Numbered from the stretch's first letter, positions 1-6,631 are shown. The stretch: 6,981 nt of DNA from UBA6265 sp964526965 (GCA_964526965.1 CAZGML010000056.1:1-6981); one strand, 5' to 3'. Notes: generated from the sequence alone by a model not told the origin. Translations and numbers: made by a program.

Positions 1-209
1 ATCATGTATACAGGTTCTCCTCCGCCATCCGGGGTTTCTCTGGCGAGGATGCCAGCTCTCCCGGGAACAGCCTATTAACTGTAGCCAATTTATCGGCCAA
101 TCCCAACTCGAAGTTACCAATATTCGGAAATGCCTATATCGAGGGAGGATTAGGCGGCCAAAGCCATATCATTGCAAGTGAGAGTGGGCCTGCAGCGGAA
201 GGTGCTCGA
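1..209. other. Non-coding flank with no convincing gene
   Basis: All six frames were read. The plus frame beginning at base 3 stays open and continues antisense through the thioesterase gene to a stop near 605. Its translation has no recognisable motif and no start with a ribosome site, so I treat it as a shadow. On the minus strand the last bases read GGAGGAG, then an 11-base spacer, then ATG at 5-3. This could be the start of a leftward gene outside the window, but the spacer is long and only two codons are visible. A short CTGGC/GCCAG hairpin (40-55) lies downstream of the thioesterase stop but lacks a T-tract. Confidence 0.45.
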
Positions 210-581
210 TTAGTCTTTGATCGCCACCGGTTCACGATTCTCATCGAGCGCAACCATGGTGATCCGTCCTTCGGTGACTTCCACCTGCTCGCCACCGATC
301 GCGCGCTCGGCGTGTGCCTTCACGTGAACGGTGATGCTGGTGCGCCCAACCCGCTCAACAGTGGCGTAGCACAGCAAGCAATCACCGACGTACACCGGCT
401 TGTGAAATACAACGCCATCGATCGCCACAGTCACGAGCCGATGTGGTGTTGTACGGCGGGCACAAATCCAGGCGGCGAGGTCCATTTGGCTCAAGAGCCA
501 GCCACCGAAGATATCGCCGGAGCTGTTGGTATCGGCGGGCATCGCCACCACGCGGATCATAAGGTTGTCTGGATTTGTCAT
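210..581 (-). CDS. YciA-type hotdog acyl-CoA thioesterase
   Basis: This 123-residue single hotdog-fold protein should hydrolyse acyl-CoA to free acid and CoA in the cytosol, normally as a hexamer in this family. The family signature is clear: AMPADTN at 13-19, then GDIFGGWLLSQMD at 22-34. Asp34 corresponds by position to the catalytic Asp44 of Haemophilus influenzae YciA (HI0827). The central strand VTVAIDGVVFHKPVYVGD, starting near residue 50, and the later IGGEQVEVTEGRITMVALD segment match the rest of the fold. Length is slightly below the usual 130-155 because the C-terminal tail is short. The ATG overlaps the TGA of the upstream nucleotidyltransferase gene (ATGA), and an AGGA lies 9 bases ahead (594-591), so the two genes are probably translationally coupled. 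The family call is firm. The acyl chain preference cannot be read from the sequence. Confidence 0.93.
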   Translation of the reverse strand: MTNPDNLMIRVVAMPADTNSSGDIFGGWLLSQMDLAAWICARRTTPHRLVTVAIDGVVFHKPVYVGDCLLCYATVERVGRTSITVHVKAHAERAIGGEQVEVTEGRITMVALDENREPVAIKD

Positions 582-1345
582 CGTTCTTCATCCTGCATGA
601 GGTAGGCGGCAAGCATGCCGTCGGCAATCATACGAGCGAAATCCTGGCCTACCATATCTGCATCGTCCGGAAGCATGGCCAGCGCACCGTTGAACATGCG
701 GGCTGCTGTTTCCAAAACCCCTTCCGGGGTACGAATATCCACATAACCCATACAATACAGCCAGTCTTGGGCGAATCCGTCTGGTGCATTTGGAATTGCG
801 AGCACCGCATCGATCGCCTGTCGCGAGTTGGCGACCGCAACCGGCGGATTGATCGGTACCAACATCGTCGGGATGAGTGTCGCCAACTTGGTCGCGTTGC
901 GATAGACGCCGATGTGATCTCCTCGGCCCAACGCATTCCGCATCTTGCCGAGCGCCTCCATTGTGTCCTCGATCTCAATTTCGTGGGCCGGGTGGGTTTT
1001 GTATGGATGATCAAGTTGTAAGCGGTGTTCGTCATCAATGGCCCAGAGCAGTTTGGTCGTTTCGATGGTGGGAAACCCGAGGCTCCACGGAGACGGCTCA
1101 CTGGCATCTGTCAGCCAGGCATCGAGCGATTCGACTGCTGCGGAGATATGTACCAATCGTTCTTCTACCGGTTCGATCCAGGTGCGGTACTCTTCAACTC
1201 CCGGTGCACTGACCAGTACATCGAAATCGATATCACTCCACGGGCTAGCTTCCCCACGTGCGTGGCTGCCTTTTAACACCACAGCAACAGCATCGGAATA
1301 TTCATCTCGTAACCTGTAGACGAATTCCTCAATGAATCGCTGCAT
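578..1345 (-). CDS. Nucleotidyltransferase, MNT/KNTase-like, substrate unknown
   Basis: The 255-residue protein starts with a nucleotidyltransferase fold (about 5-80) and continues as a mainly helical C-terminal half. The core signature GSHARGEASPWSDIDFDVLV contains the GS nucleotide-binding pair at 26-27 and the two metal-binding aspartates Asp38 and Asp40. In this superfamily a third carboxylate usually sits on the next central strand. Here that strand reads RLVHISAAVES, with no Asp or Glu at the expected place, so activity is uncertain. The two-domain layout resembles kanamycin-type aminoglycoside nucleotidyltransferases, but resistance cannot be assigned from sequence alone. Start choice: an ATG exists at 1351, but AGGGGAG abuts it with no spacer. 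The in-frame ATG at 1345 has the same site at an ideal 6-base spacing, so I use it. The stop overlaps the thioesterase start by 4 bases. Confidence 0.82.
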   Translation of the reverse strand: MQRFIEEFVYRLRDEYSDAVAVVLKGSHARGEASPWSDIDFDVLVSAPGVEEYRTWIEPVEERLVHISAAVESLDAWLTDASEPSPWSLGFPTIETTKLLWAIDDEHRLQLDHPYKTHPAHEIEIEDTMEALGKMRNALGRGDHIGVYRNATKLATLIPTMLVPINPPVAVANSRQAIDAVLAIPNAPDGFAQDWLYCMGYVDIRTPEGVLETAARMFNGALAMLPDDADMVGQDFARMIADGMLAAYLMQDEER

Positions 1346-1373
1346 GCACATCTCCCCTAAAGGCGGACATAAT
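1345..1373 (+). promoter_or_regulatory. Possible sigma-70-type promoter for the AlkZ-like gene
   Basis: TGCACA (1345-1350, 4 of 6 to TTGACA) is followed after 17 bases by CATAAT (1368-1373, 5 of 6 to TATAAT). Transcription would begin near 1380, giving a leader of about 37 bases that contains the strong ribosome site. The -35 hexamer overlaps the start of the divergent nucleotidyltransferase gene. It was found by eye and may be a chance match. Confidence 0.3.
1352..1358 (-). promoter_or_regulatory. Ribosome binding site of the nucleotidyltransferase gene
   Basis: On the minus strand this reads AGGGGAG. It lies 6 bases before the ATG at 1345 and directly against the ATG at 1351. The spacing favours the inner start and shortens the protein by two residues (Met-Cys). 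Confidence 0.6.
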
Positions 1374-1403
1374 TCGGCCCGTTGCTATGTCATTCTCCTG
1401 ACT

Positions 1404-1411
1404 GGAAGGAG
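1404..1411 (+). promoter_or_regulatory. Strong ribosome binding site fixing the start at 1418
   Basis: GGAAGGAG lies 6 bases before the ATG at 1418. The same frame stays open upstream to a TTG at 1382, but that codon has no ribosome site, and the 12 extra residues would include the Shine-Dalgarno sequence itself. The ATG is therefore the start. Confidence 0.75.
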
Positions 1412-1417
1412 TATTCC

Positions 1418-2575
1418 ATGCCAGATCAGATGTTGACCACCCGGCAACTCAATCGCACGCATTTACAGCGACAGCACCTGCTTGAGCGGAGCCCGATGAG
1501 CACAGGGGATATGTTGCGTGCGATCGCGGGCGTTCAGGCCCAGGAAGTGAAAGACCCCTATCTCGGTCTGTGGAGCCGGATTGAGGGCTTTCAACACGAG
1601 CATCTGGCGTCGATGTTGCTTGATCGCTCCGCAGTGCGCGCATCGTTGATGCGCTGCACGATTCATTTGGTGACTGCCGACGATTACCAGACGCTCTTTC
1701 CAGCTATGTACCGCATGCACCAGCGCGCAGTTCAGTCTGTATCAAGTGCAAAGCTCGTCCCGAAAGACCAACTTGCTGATATCGCTGCAAGGGCTCGTGA
1801 TTTGCTCACGACCGGGCCGCTAACGGCTGCCCGGATTGGTGAGGAATTGACCGCGTTCTGGCCAGATCTGCCACCGCGCTCACTGAGTCAGGTAGTGCGG
1901 TTTCTGTTGCCATTGATCCAGACTCCACCACGCGGGATGTGGGGAGCAACGAATACCAGTCGACCTGCCTGGACGTTGGCAGGCAGTTGGCTGGGAGCTG
2001 CAATTCCCGAAGAGGCGGGGCCACCACATGAGATGATTCGCCGTTACCTGCGCGCATTTGGTCCAGCCACGTTGCCGGATATCACCGCCTGGAGTGGTGT
2101 GACACACCTGAAAACGCCTTTGCAGGAGCTTGGAGAAGAGCTCGTGACGTATCGGGATGAAGCCGGCAAAACGCTTTACGATCTGGCTGACCTCACGGTC
2201 ACCCCTGCCGATGTCGACCCACCCGTGCGATTCCTCCCGGGATTCGATAACGCATTGCTGGGCCACAAGGACCGATCGCGGATTATTTCGGATCAGAATC
2301 GGGCAATAATTGGCTCACCAAATGGCATGTTCGCCAGCACCTTTTTGGTTGATGGATTCGTTGCTGGTGTGTGGCGCGTGATGAATAAGCAAGTGCAATT
2401 GGTTGCGTTTGAGCGGTTAAGCCACCAGGCCAGGCAAGATGTCGAAGACGAAGCCGAGCGAATGGCGCCATTCTGGACGGGTGAGGAACTACCGGCGGTG
2501 TGGGTAGATCCCTGGCCGTTGCCGGGGGATGTGTCGAATCGGCCTGCGGACCGGTCCACCCCTACGATTCCGTAG
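1418..2575 (+). CDS. AlkZ-like (HTH_42) winged-helix protein, putative DNA glycosylase
   Basis: The 385-residue protein belongs to the HTH_42/winged-helix DNA-binding family (PF06224). Family landmarks appear in order: an N-terminal helical segment with GVQAQEVKDPYLGLWSRI from 38; RASLMRCTIHLVTADDY at 74-90; RYLRAFGPATLPDITAWSG at 209-227; RFLPGFDNALLGHKDRSRII at 271-290; and VDGFVAGVWRV at 311-321. Characterised members include Streptomyces sahachiroi AlkZ, which excises azinomycin B crosslinks using a Gln-x-Gln motif (Gln37/Gln39), and E. coli YcaQ (AlkX), with Gln-x-Asp. Gln40-Ala41-Gln42 here fits the AlkZ type in both spacing and distance from the N-terminus. That supports a monofunctional glycosylase acting on bulky alkyl adducts or interstrand crosslinks, which is an inference, since many family members are untested. 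There is no biosynthetic cluster in view. The gene stands alone between a divergent and a convergent neighbour, and its stop codon lies in a hairpin. Confidence 0.85.
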   Translation: MPDQMLTTRQLNRTHLQRQHLLERSPMSTGDMLRAIAGVQAQEVKDPYLGLWSRIEGFQHEHLASMLLDRSAVRASLMRCTIHLVTADDYQTLFPAMYRMHQRAVQSVSSAKLVPKDQLADIAARARDLLTTGPLTAARIGEELTAFWPDLPPRSLSQVVRFLLPLIQTPPRGMWGATNTSRPAWTLAGSWLGAAIPEEAGPPHEMIRRYLRAFGPATLPDITAWSGVTHLKTPLQELGEELVTYRDEAGKTLYDLADLTVTPADVDPPVRFLPGFDNALLGHKDRSRIISDQNRAIIGSPNGMFASTFLVDGFVAGVWRVMNKQVQLVAFERLSHQARQDVEDEAERMAPFWTGEELPAVWVDPWPLPGDVSNRPADRSTPTIP

Positions 2576-2598
2576 CCCGTGTATAAAACACGGGCCTA
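2573..2598. terminator. Hairpin between convergent genes, likely bidirectional terminator
   Basis: GCCCGTGT (2575-2582) and ACACGGGC (2588-2595) form a perfect 8-bp stem around a 5-base loop. TA/TA pairing extends it across a one-base bulge. It begins in the stop codon of the AlkZ-like gene and lies 21 bases past the stop of the opposite gene. No T-tract follows on either strand, so intrinsic termination would be atypical. A dispersed palindromic repeat is the alternative. Confidence 0.55.
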
Positions 2599-2618
2599 CA
2601 TCCAAAAGATCATTGGGA

Positions 2619-3305
2619 TTACCCCTTAAATGGCATGACAGGCAATCCCTGAACGCCGGGTTCGGCCAGGAAAAGTGAGCCGGCCGCCGGTTCCTGATCG
2701 TCGTCAAACCCCTCACGACTTGTGGTTATGAACAGCTGGTCCAGTTTGTCGCCCCCAAATGTGCAGGCGGTCGCTTTGGTGACGGGGAGGTCGATCACTT
2801 CGCTCAAGGCACCGTTCTCGTCGTATCGACGCACNNNNNNNNNNNNNNNNNNNNNNNNNNNNNNNNNNNNNNNNNNNNNNNNNNNNNNNNNNNNNNNNNN
2901 NNNNNNNNNNNNNNNNNNNNNNNNNNNNNNNNNNAGACTGGCCGCACCTTCCTCTCGATCGTAGGCCATGCTGCCGCACCAGAAGTCGCCGGCGGGGTCG
3001 CATGCTCCCTCATTCATGCGCAGCTTGCCCTGTGGCCACAGCTCCGGCAGGTAGGTGATGGTATCTGCCTCGTCTGTCAGGGCGAAACCTTGTTCAACGC
3101 CAAGCACCATTCCGCCCGCTGTGCGTGGACGAATCGCTGCGACAATCGGATTACCGCTGCTCCAGCGCGTAACCTCGCCGCTGGGAAGAAGGCTCAGCAC
3201 ATCGCCAGCCAGCATATCCACCCACTTCAATCCACCCCACTCGGGCCACCAGACTGGCCCCTCGCCGTGATAGGCGACCGTATCCGTAATTCGTTCTGCC
3301 TTCAT
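2619..3305 (-). CDS. SMP-30/gluconolactonase-like beta-propeller, interrupted by assembly gap
   Basis: This family of six-bladed beta-propellers contains metal-dependent lactonases acting on sugar lactones such as gluconolactone. The N-terminal part shows HGEGPVWW at 13-20, with Glu15 as a metal ligand, then WVDM at 28-31, LRMNEGACDPAGDFWCGSM at 95-113 with Arg96 and Asn98 in the substrate/metal site, and Glu99 where Asp is usual. After the gap, VRRYDENG...IDLPVTKATACTFGG and LDQLFITTSREG match the last blades. The other two metal ligands (the Asn and Asp near 154 and 204 of human SMP-30) would fall in the unsequenced part. Flanking sequence is in frame across the 100 N, but apart from them only about 195 residues are visible against the usual 280-300. 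A weak GAGG lies about 9 bases before the ATG. The gene diverges from the HAD/GH65 unit and may share its control region. Family call is firm; completeness and substrate are not known. Confidence 0.85.
   Translation of the reverse strand: MKAERITDTVAYHGEGPVWWPEWGGLKWVDMLAGDVLSLLPSGEVTRWSSGNPIVAAIRPRTAGGMVLGVEQGFALTDEADTITYLPELWPQGKLRMNEGACDPAGDFWCGSMAYDREEGAASXXXXXXXXXXXXXXXXXXXXXXXXXXXXXXXXXXVRRYDENGALSEVIDLPVTKATACTFGGDKLDQLFITTSREGFDDDQEPAAGSLFLAEPGVQGLPVMPFKG
2835..2934. other. Assembly gap of exactly 100 N
   Basis: A round 100 N is a conventional placeholder for a join of unknown size. Comparison with the usual SMP-30 length suggests that roughly 250-270 bases are missing, not 100. That the frame is kept on both sides may be coincidence. 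Confidence 0.97.
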
Positions 3306-3348
3306 TGTTCTCAGCCCTCTGCCGCATGCGACTCGAAACCAGCCTCGG

Positions 3349-3361
3349 GGGTATCATACCC
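3349..3361. promoter_or_regulatory. Symmetric element with -10-like hexamers on both strands
   Basis: GGGTAT-C-ATACCC is a perfect 6-bp dyad around one base, in the 82-bp space between the divergent SMP-30-like and HAD genes. It contains TATCAT on the plus strand (3352-3357) and TATGAT on the minus strand (3358-3353), each 5 of 6 to TATAAT. The implied start sites would give leaders of about 23 bases for the HAD ATG and about 41 bases for the SMP-30-like gene. No good -35 hexamer is seen at 17 bases on either strand. It could instead be a repressor or activator operator. Confidence 0.4.
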
Positions 3362-3387
3362 AGAGTACAGTTCAAAAGACGCATTCC

Positions 3388-4164
3388 ATGAAAGGACCGG
3401 GCGTGACCGATCCATCCAAACCAAACCTGAAACTTCCAGACCACATTCGCGCCTGTCTCTTCGATATGGACGGCGTGCTTACCAAAACCGCCACTGTGCA
3501 TGCGGCCGCCTGGAAGGAGATGTTCGATGCTTACCTCCGCCAACATGCCGAGGCTTCAGGCACGGAATTCGTCCCCTTCGAAATCGCAACGGACTACGTC
3601 GCCTATGTCGACGGGAAGCTCCGGCAAGATGGTGTGCGCTCGTTCCTGGAATCGCGCGGCATCACCCTGCCAGAGGGTACGCCCGAGGATTCCGAGGACC
3701 AGGACACGATTTGGGGACTCGGGACGCGCAAGAACAACCGCGTGCAGGAGCTGATTCGCACCAGGGGCGTCGATATCTTTCCCGATTCGCTCACCTTCCT
3801 GCGCGCCGTGCGGGCCAACGGCCTGAAAACGGCCGTCGTGAGCGCCAGCCGCAACACGCCCGATGTGCTCAGCGTCACGAACCTCACCGACCAGTTCAGC
3901 TACGTAATGCATGGCGGAATCGCCGGTGAGCAAGGCCTGCCCGGGAAGCCCGAGCCGGATACGTTCGTCGCGGCGGCCAGGGCCCTCGGTGAAGAACCCG
4001 AAACTTGCGCCGTGCTGGAAGATGCCATTGTCGGCGTTCAGGCGGGCAAGGCCGGGGAGTTCGGCTACGTGATCGGCGTCGATCGGGTCGACCACGGTGA
4101 TGAACTTCGCGAGAATGGTGCGGATATTGTCGTGACAAACCTCGAAGAATTGGTGGAAAGCTAA
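3388..4164 (+). CDS. Beta-phosphoglucomutase-type HAD enzyme
   Basis: The 258-residue HAD subfamily IA protein should convert beta-glucose 1-phosphate to glucose 6-phosphate in the cytosol. All four HAD motifs are present: LFDMDGVLT with nucleophile Asp26 and acid/base Asp28; SAS at 152-154; Lys187 in GKPEPD; and Glu211-Asp212 for Mg2+. His38 lies 12 residues after the nucleophile, matching His20 relative to Asp8 in lactococcal beta-PGM. Residues 40-125 form the helical cap, including DGKLRQDGVRSFLESRG. The layout resembles, from memory, mycobacterial Rv3400, which also sits next to a GH65 gene. The stop shares one base with the GH65 start (TAATG), indicating translational coupling. The ATG at 3388 lacks a clear ribosome site. 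A GTG at 3403 has AAAGGA 6 bases ahead and would remove five residues, so the start is not settled. A phosphatase role is a less likely alternative, given the neighbour. Confidence 0.9.
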   Translation: MKGPGVTDPSKPNLKLPDHIRACLFDMDGVLTKTATVHAAAWKEMFDAYLRQHAEASGTEFVPFEIATDYVAYVDGKLRQDGVRSFLESRGITLPEGTPEDSEDQDTIWGLGTRKNNRVQELIRTRGVDIFPDSLTFLRAVRANGLKTAVVSASRNTPDVLSVTNLTDQFSYVMHGGIAGEQGLPGKPEPDTFVAAARALGEEPETCAVLEDAIVGVQAGKAGEFGYVIGVDRVDHGDELRENGADIVVTNLEELVES

Positions 4165-6560
4165 TGGCTGTCAAGGACGTTTTCCCAACTGATCCGTGGA
4201 CGATCACGGAAGAGAGCCTCGATTTCGACGATCTCGGCCGCATGGAGAGCATTTTCGCGCTCTCCAATGGCCATATCGGGTTCCGCGGCAACCTGGACGA
4301 GGGCGAGCCCTTCGACGAGCCAGGTACCTATCTCAACGGGTTCTTCGAAGTTGTTCCCCTCCCCTACGCAGAGGATGGCTATGGCTACCCCGATGACGGG
4401 CAGACTATGGTGAATATCACCAACGGCAAAATCGTGCGACTGTTGGTGGATGACGAGCCATTTGACGTGCGCTACGGCGAGCTGTTGGAGCATACGCGCA
4501 CGCTGGATATGCGCGATGGCGTGCTCTATCGCAGCGTGCTGTGGGTATCTCCCGCTGGCAAGAAGGTACGAATTCGTACCACCCGCTTCGTCTCTTTCGC
4601 GCATCGTGCCGTAGCCTGTATCCGCTTCCAGGTAGAAGCCGTGGATACGCCGGCACGCATCGTAATTCAGAGCAGCCTGGTGGCAAACGAGCCGTATCCG
4701 GTCAGGAATGGAAACGACCCGCGCGCAGGCCTCTCGCACGACCTTAATCTCATCCCGGATCATCATTCGCACCGCGATATGCACGCACTGCTCGCGCACA
4801 GCACCGAATCCAGCGGGCTCTCGATGGTGGCCGGTATGGACCACATGTACGAGGGCCCGGAGAAAACCCGCGTTTCGTCCATTTCCGAACCGGATCTCGC
4901 CCGTGTGACCTTCAGCAGCGAAATCGGTCCGGGCGAAACGATGACGGTCACCAAGTTCGTTGGTTACGGCTGGAGTTCCATCCGCTCCGTGCCGGCCCTG
5001 CGCGACCAGGTAGATGCTGCCATTAGCGCGATCAAGCGCGTTAAGTGGGACGGACTCCTGGCCGAGCAGCGAAAGTATCTCGACCGCATCTGGCAGCGTG
5101 CAGACATCGAAATCGATGGTGATCCGCAGCTGCAGCAAGGCATCCGGTTCGCGCTTTTCCAGGTGATTCAGGCGTCTGCTCGCGCCGAGCGGCGTGGCAT
5201 CCCCGCCAAGGGGCTAACCAGCCGCGGGTACGATGGCCACTCCTTCTGGGATATGGATACGTTCCTGCTGCCAATGGTGACCTACACCACACCAAACGCG
5301 GCCCGGGACGCGCTATTGTGGAGACACTCCACGCTCGATCTCGCCCGCGCTCGCGCTGTCGAGCTACGCCTTGGAGGCGCGACATTCCCGTGGCGTACTA
5401 TCCGCGGCGAGGAATGCTCCGGCTACTGGCCAGCCGGTACGGCTGCGTTCCATATCAACGCGGATGTTGCAGATGCTGTGCGCCGATACATCCAGGCGAC
5501 GCAGGATGAACTCTTCGAGCGAACAGAAGGGTTCGATATCCTCGTCGAAACCGCCCGGCTCTGGAAATCGCTGGGACATCATGATGCGGAAGGAAAGTTC
5601 CGTATCGACGGGGTAACCGGGCCAGACGAGTACACCGCGGTGATCGATAACAACGTCTTCACCAACCTGATGGCCGCCCGCAACATGCGCACGGCCGCAC
5701 AGGTGGCTGAAAAGTATCCGGATCGTGCCGCCGAGTTCGAGATCACAGAAGATGAAATCGCTGGCTGGTATCGGGCAGCCGCCACTATCGTGGTGCCTTA
5801 CGACGAGCAGTTGGGAGTAACCGCCCAAAGCGAAGGCTTTACCCGCTATCGTCACTGGGATTTTGAGGCGACAAAGGAAGATGAGTACCCGCTGCTCCTC
5901 AATTTCCCCTATTACCTGCTCTATTCCAGCCAGGTGATTAAGCAGGCGGATATGGCCCTGGCCCTCTATATCTGTGGCGATTCATTCTCCGACGAGCAGA
6001 AGCGTCGGGACTTCGAGTTTTACGAAGCTATCACCGTGCGTGATTCGAGCCTCTCGGCCGGAACACAGGCGATTGTGGCAGCAGAAGTCGGGTATCTCGA
6101 CCTTGCCTACGAGTATTTCCGCGAAACTGCGTTGGTGGATTTGTTGGACCTCGCCGGAAATACCGACGATGGCATCCACCTCGCCAGCATGGCTTCCACC
6201 TGGCTTGTGGCTATTGCCGGCTTCGGCGGCATGCGCGATCACGGCGATATCCTGACGTTCAATCCGCAACTCCCGGATGAAATCAATCGGCTCCGCTTCC
6301 GCATGCTCTACCAGGGTCGGCTCATTCGCGTCACCATCGATTCCACGACGGCGACGTACGAACTGCTGGAAGGCGATGAGATCGAACTGCTGCACAACGG
6401 CAAGTCGTTCACCATCACGCAGCACGAGCCGCAGGAATTCGGTACACGTCCGAAGATGTACATGCCCCCGGTGAAGCGTCCCCATGGGCGCGATGTCGGC
6501 AGGCTGCATAGCGGCACCGCAGAGTTCCGATGGAACGTGCCCGAGGGCGTTTCAGACTAA
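4164..6560 (+). CDS. GH65 alpha-glucosyl disaccharide phosphorylase, specificity unresolved
   Basis: The 798-residue protein has the full GH65 phosphorylase layout: an N-terminal beta-sandwich (about 1-270) with LSNGHIGFRGNLDEG at 33-47; a helical linker (about 275-325); an (alpha/alpha)6 barrel (about 325-690); and a small C-terminal beta domain (about 695-750). The general acid is Glu489 in DGVTGPDEY, near Glu487 of Lactobacillus brevis maltose phosphorylase. VIKQAD (591-596), DSSLSAGTQAI (627-637) and His672 fit the substrate/phosphate site. GYDGHSFWDMDTF (355-367) is also typical. The enzyme inverts configuration, splitting an alpha-glucosyl disaccharide with phosphate into beta-glucose 1-phosphate and glucose. 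The coupled beta-PGM gene would then take the product into glycolysis. The loop GEECSGYWPAGTAAFHINAD (415-434) differs from the maltose phosphorylase version as I remember it. It resembles actinobacterial homologues, so trehalose, kojibiose, nigerose or maltose cannot be chosen. No signal peptide is seen. GGTGG 7 bases ahead of the ATG, plus the TAATG overlap, supports the start. Confidence 0.93.
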   Translation: MAVKDVFPTDPWTITEESLDFDDLGRMESIFALSNGHIGFRGNLDEGEPFDEPGTYLNGFFEVVPLPYAEDGYGYPDDGQTMVNITNGKIVRLLVDDEPFDVRYGELLEHTRTLDMRDGVLYRSVLWVSPAGKKVRIRTTRFVSFAHRAVACIRFQVEAVDTPARIVIQSSLVANEPYPVRNGNDPRAGLSHDLNLIPDHHSHRDMHALLAHSTESSGLSMVAGMDHMYEGPEKTRVSSISEPDLARVTFSSEIGPGETMTVTKFVGYGWSSIRSVPALRDQVDAAISAIKRVKWDGLLAEQRKYLDRIWQRADIEIDGDPQLQQGIRFALFQVIQASARAERRGIPAKGLTSRGYDGHSFWDMDTFLLPMVTYTTPNAARDALLWRHSTLDLARARAVELRLGGATFPWRTIRGEECSGYWPAGTAAFHINADVADAVRRYIQATQDELFERTEGFDILVETARLWKSLGHHDAEGKFRIDGVTGPDEYTAVIDNNVFTNLMAARNMRTAAQVAEKYPDRAAEFEITEDEIAGWYRAAATIVVPYDEQLGVTAQSEGFTRYRHWDFEATKEDEYPLLLNFPYYLLYSSQVIKQADMALALYICGDSFSDEQKRRDFEFYEAITVRDSSLSAGTQAIVAAEVGYLDLAYEYFRETALVDLLDLAGNTDDGIHLASMASTWLVAIAGFGGMRDHGDILTFNPQLPDEINRLRFRMLYQGRLIRVTIDSTTATYELLEGDEIELLHNGKSFTITQHEPQEFGTRPKMYMPPVKRPHGRDVGRLHSGTAEFRWNVPEGVSD

Positions 6561-6562
6561 CC

Positions 6563-6626
6563 GGCGATGAGTCCGTAGAATCCACCGCGACTTTTTCCTT
6601 CCGATTTCGTTCTATGAATCATCGCC
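6563..6626. repeat. Widely spaced 8-bp inverted repeat upstream of the sigma gene
   Basis: GGCGATGA (6563-6570), just past the GH65 stop, is the reverse complement of TCATCGCC (6619-6626). The 48 bases between contain a pyrimidine run with CTTTTTCCTT (6591-6600). It could be a long-looped terminator stem or a regulatory dyad, and chance is not excluded. Confidence 0.3.
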
Positions 6627-6631
6627 CGTAA

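Noticed and set aside
80..120. TTGGCC and TTAATA on the minus strand as a promoter for a leftward gene
   Set aside because: The -10 match is only 3 of 6 and the gene it would serve lies outside the window. Not enough to annotate.
3..605. Long open plus-strand frame antisense to the thioesterase
   Set aside because: No start with a ribosome site and no recognisable motif. The opposite strand carries a clear YciA-type gene, so the frame is a codon-bias shadow.
575..1021. Plus-strand frame antisense to the nucleotidyltransferase
   Set aside because: Low-complexity mix of Cys, His and Arg residues, no domain, opposite a gene with clear catalytic motifs.
1382..1417. TTG-initiated 12-residue extension of the AlkZ-like protein
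   Set aside because: The extension would encode the strong GGAAGGAG ribosome site that serves the ATG at 1418, and the TTG has no site of its own.
2835..2934. Treating the 34 unknown codons as a real low-complexity segment
   Set aside because: They are N bases from a scaffold join, not sequence.
4161..5138. A 325-codon minus-strand frame inside the GH65 gene
   Set aside because: It lies wholly antisense to well-conserved GH65 sequence, has no motif of its own, and is explained by GC-rich third-position bias.
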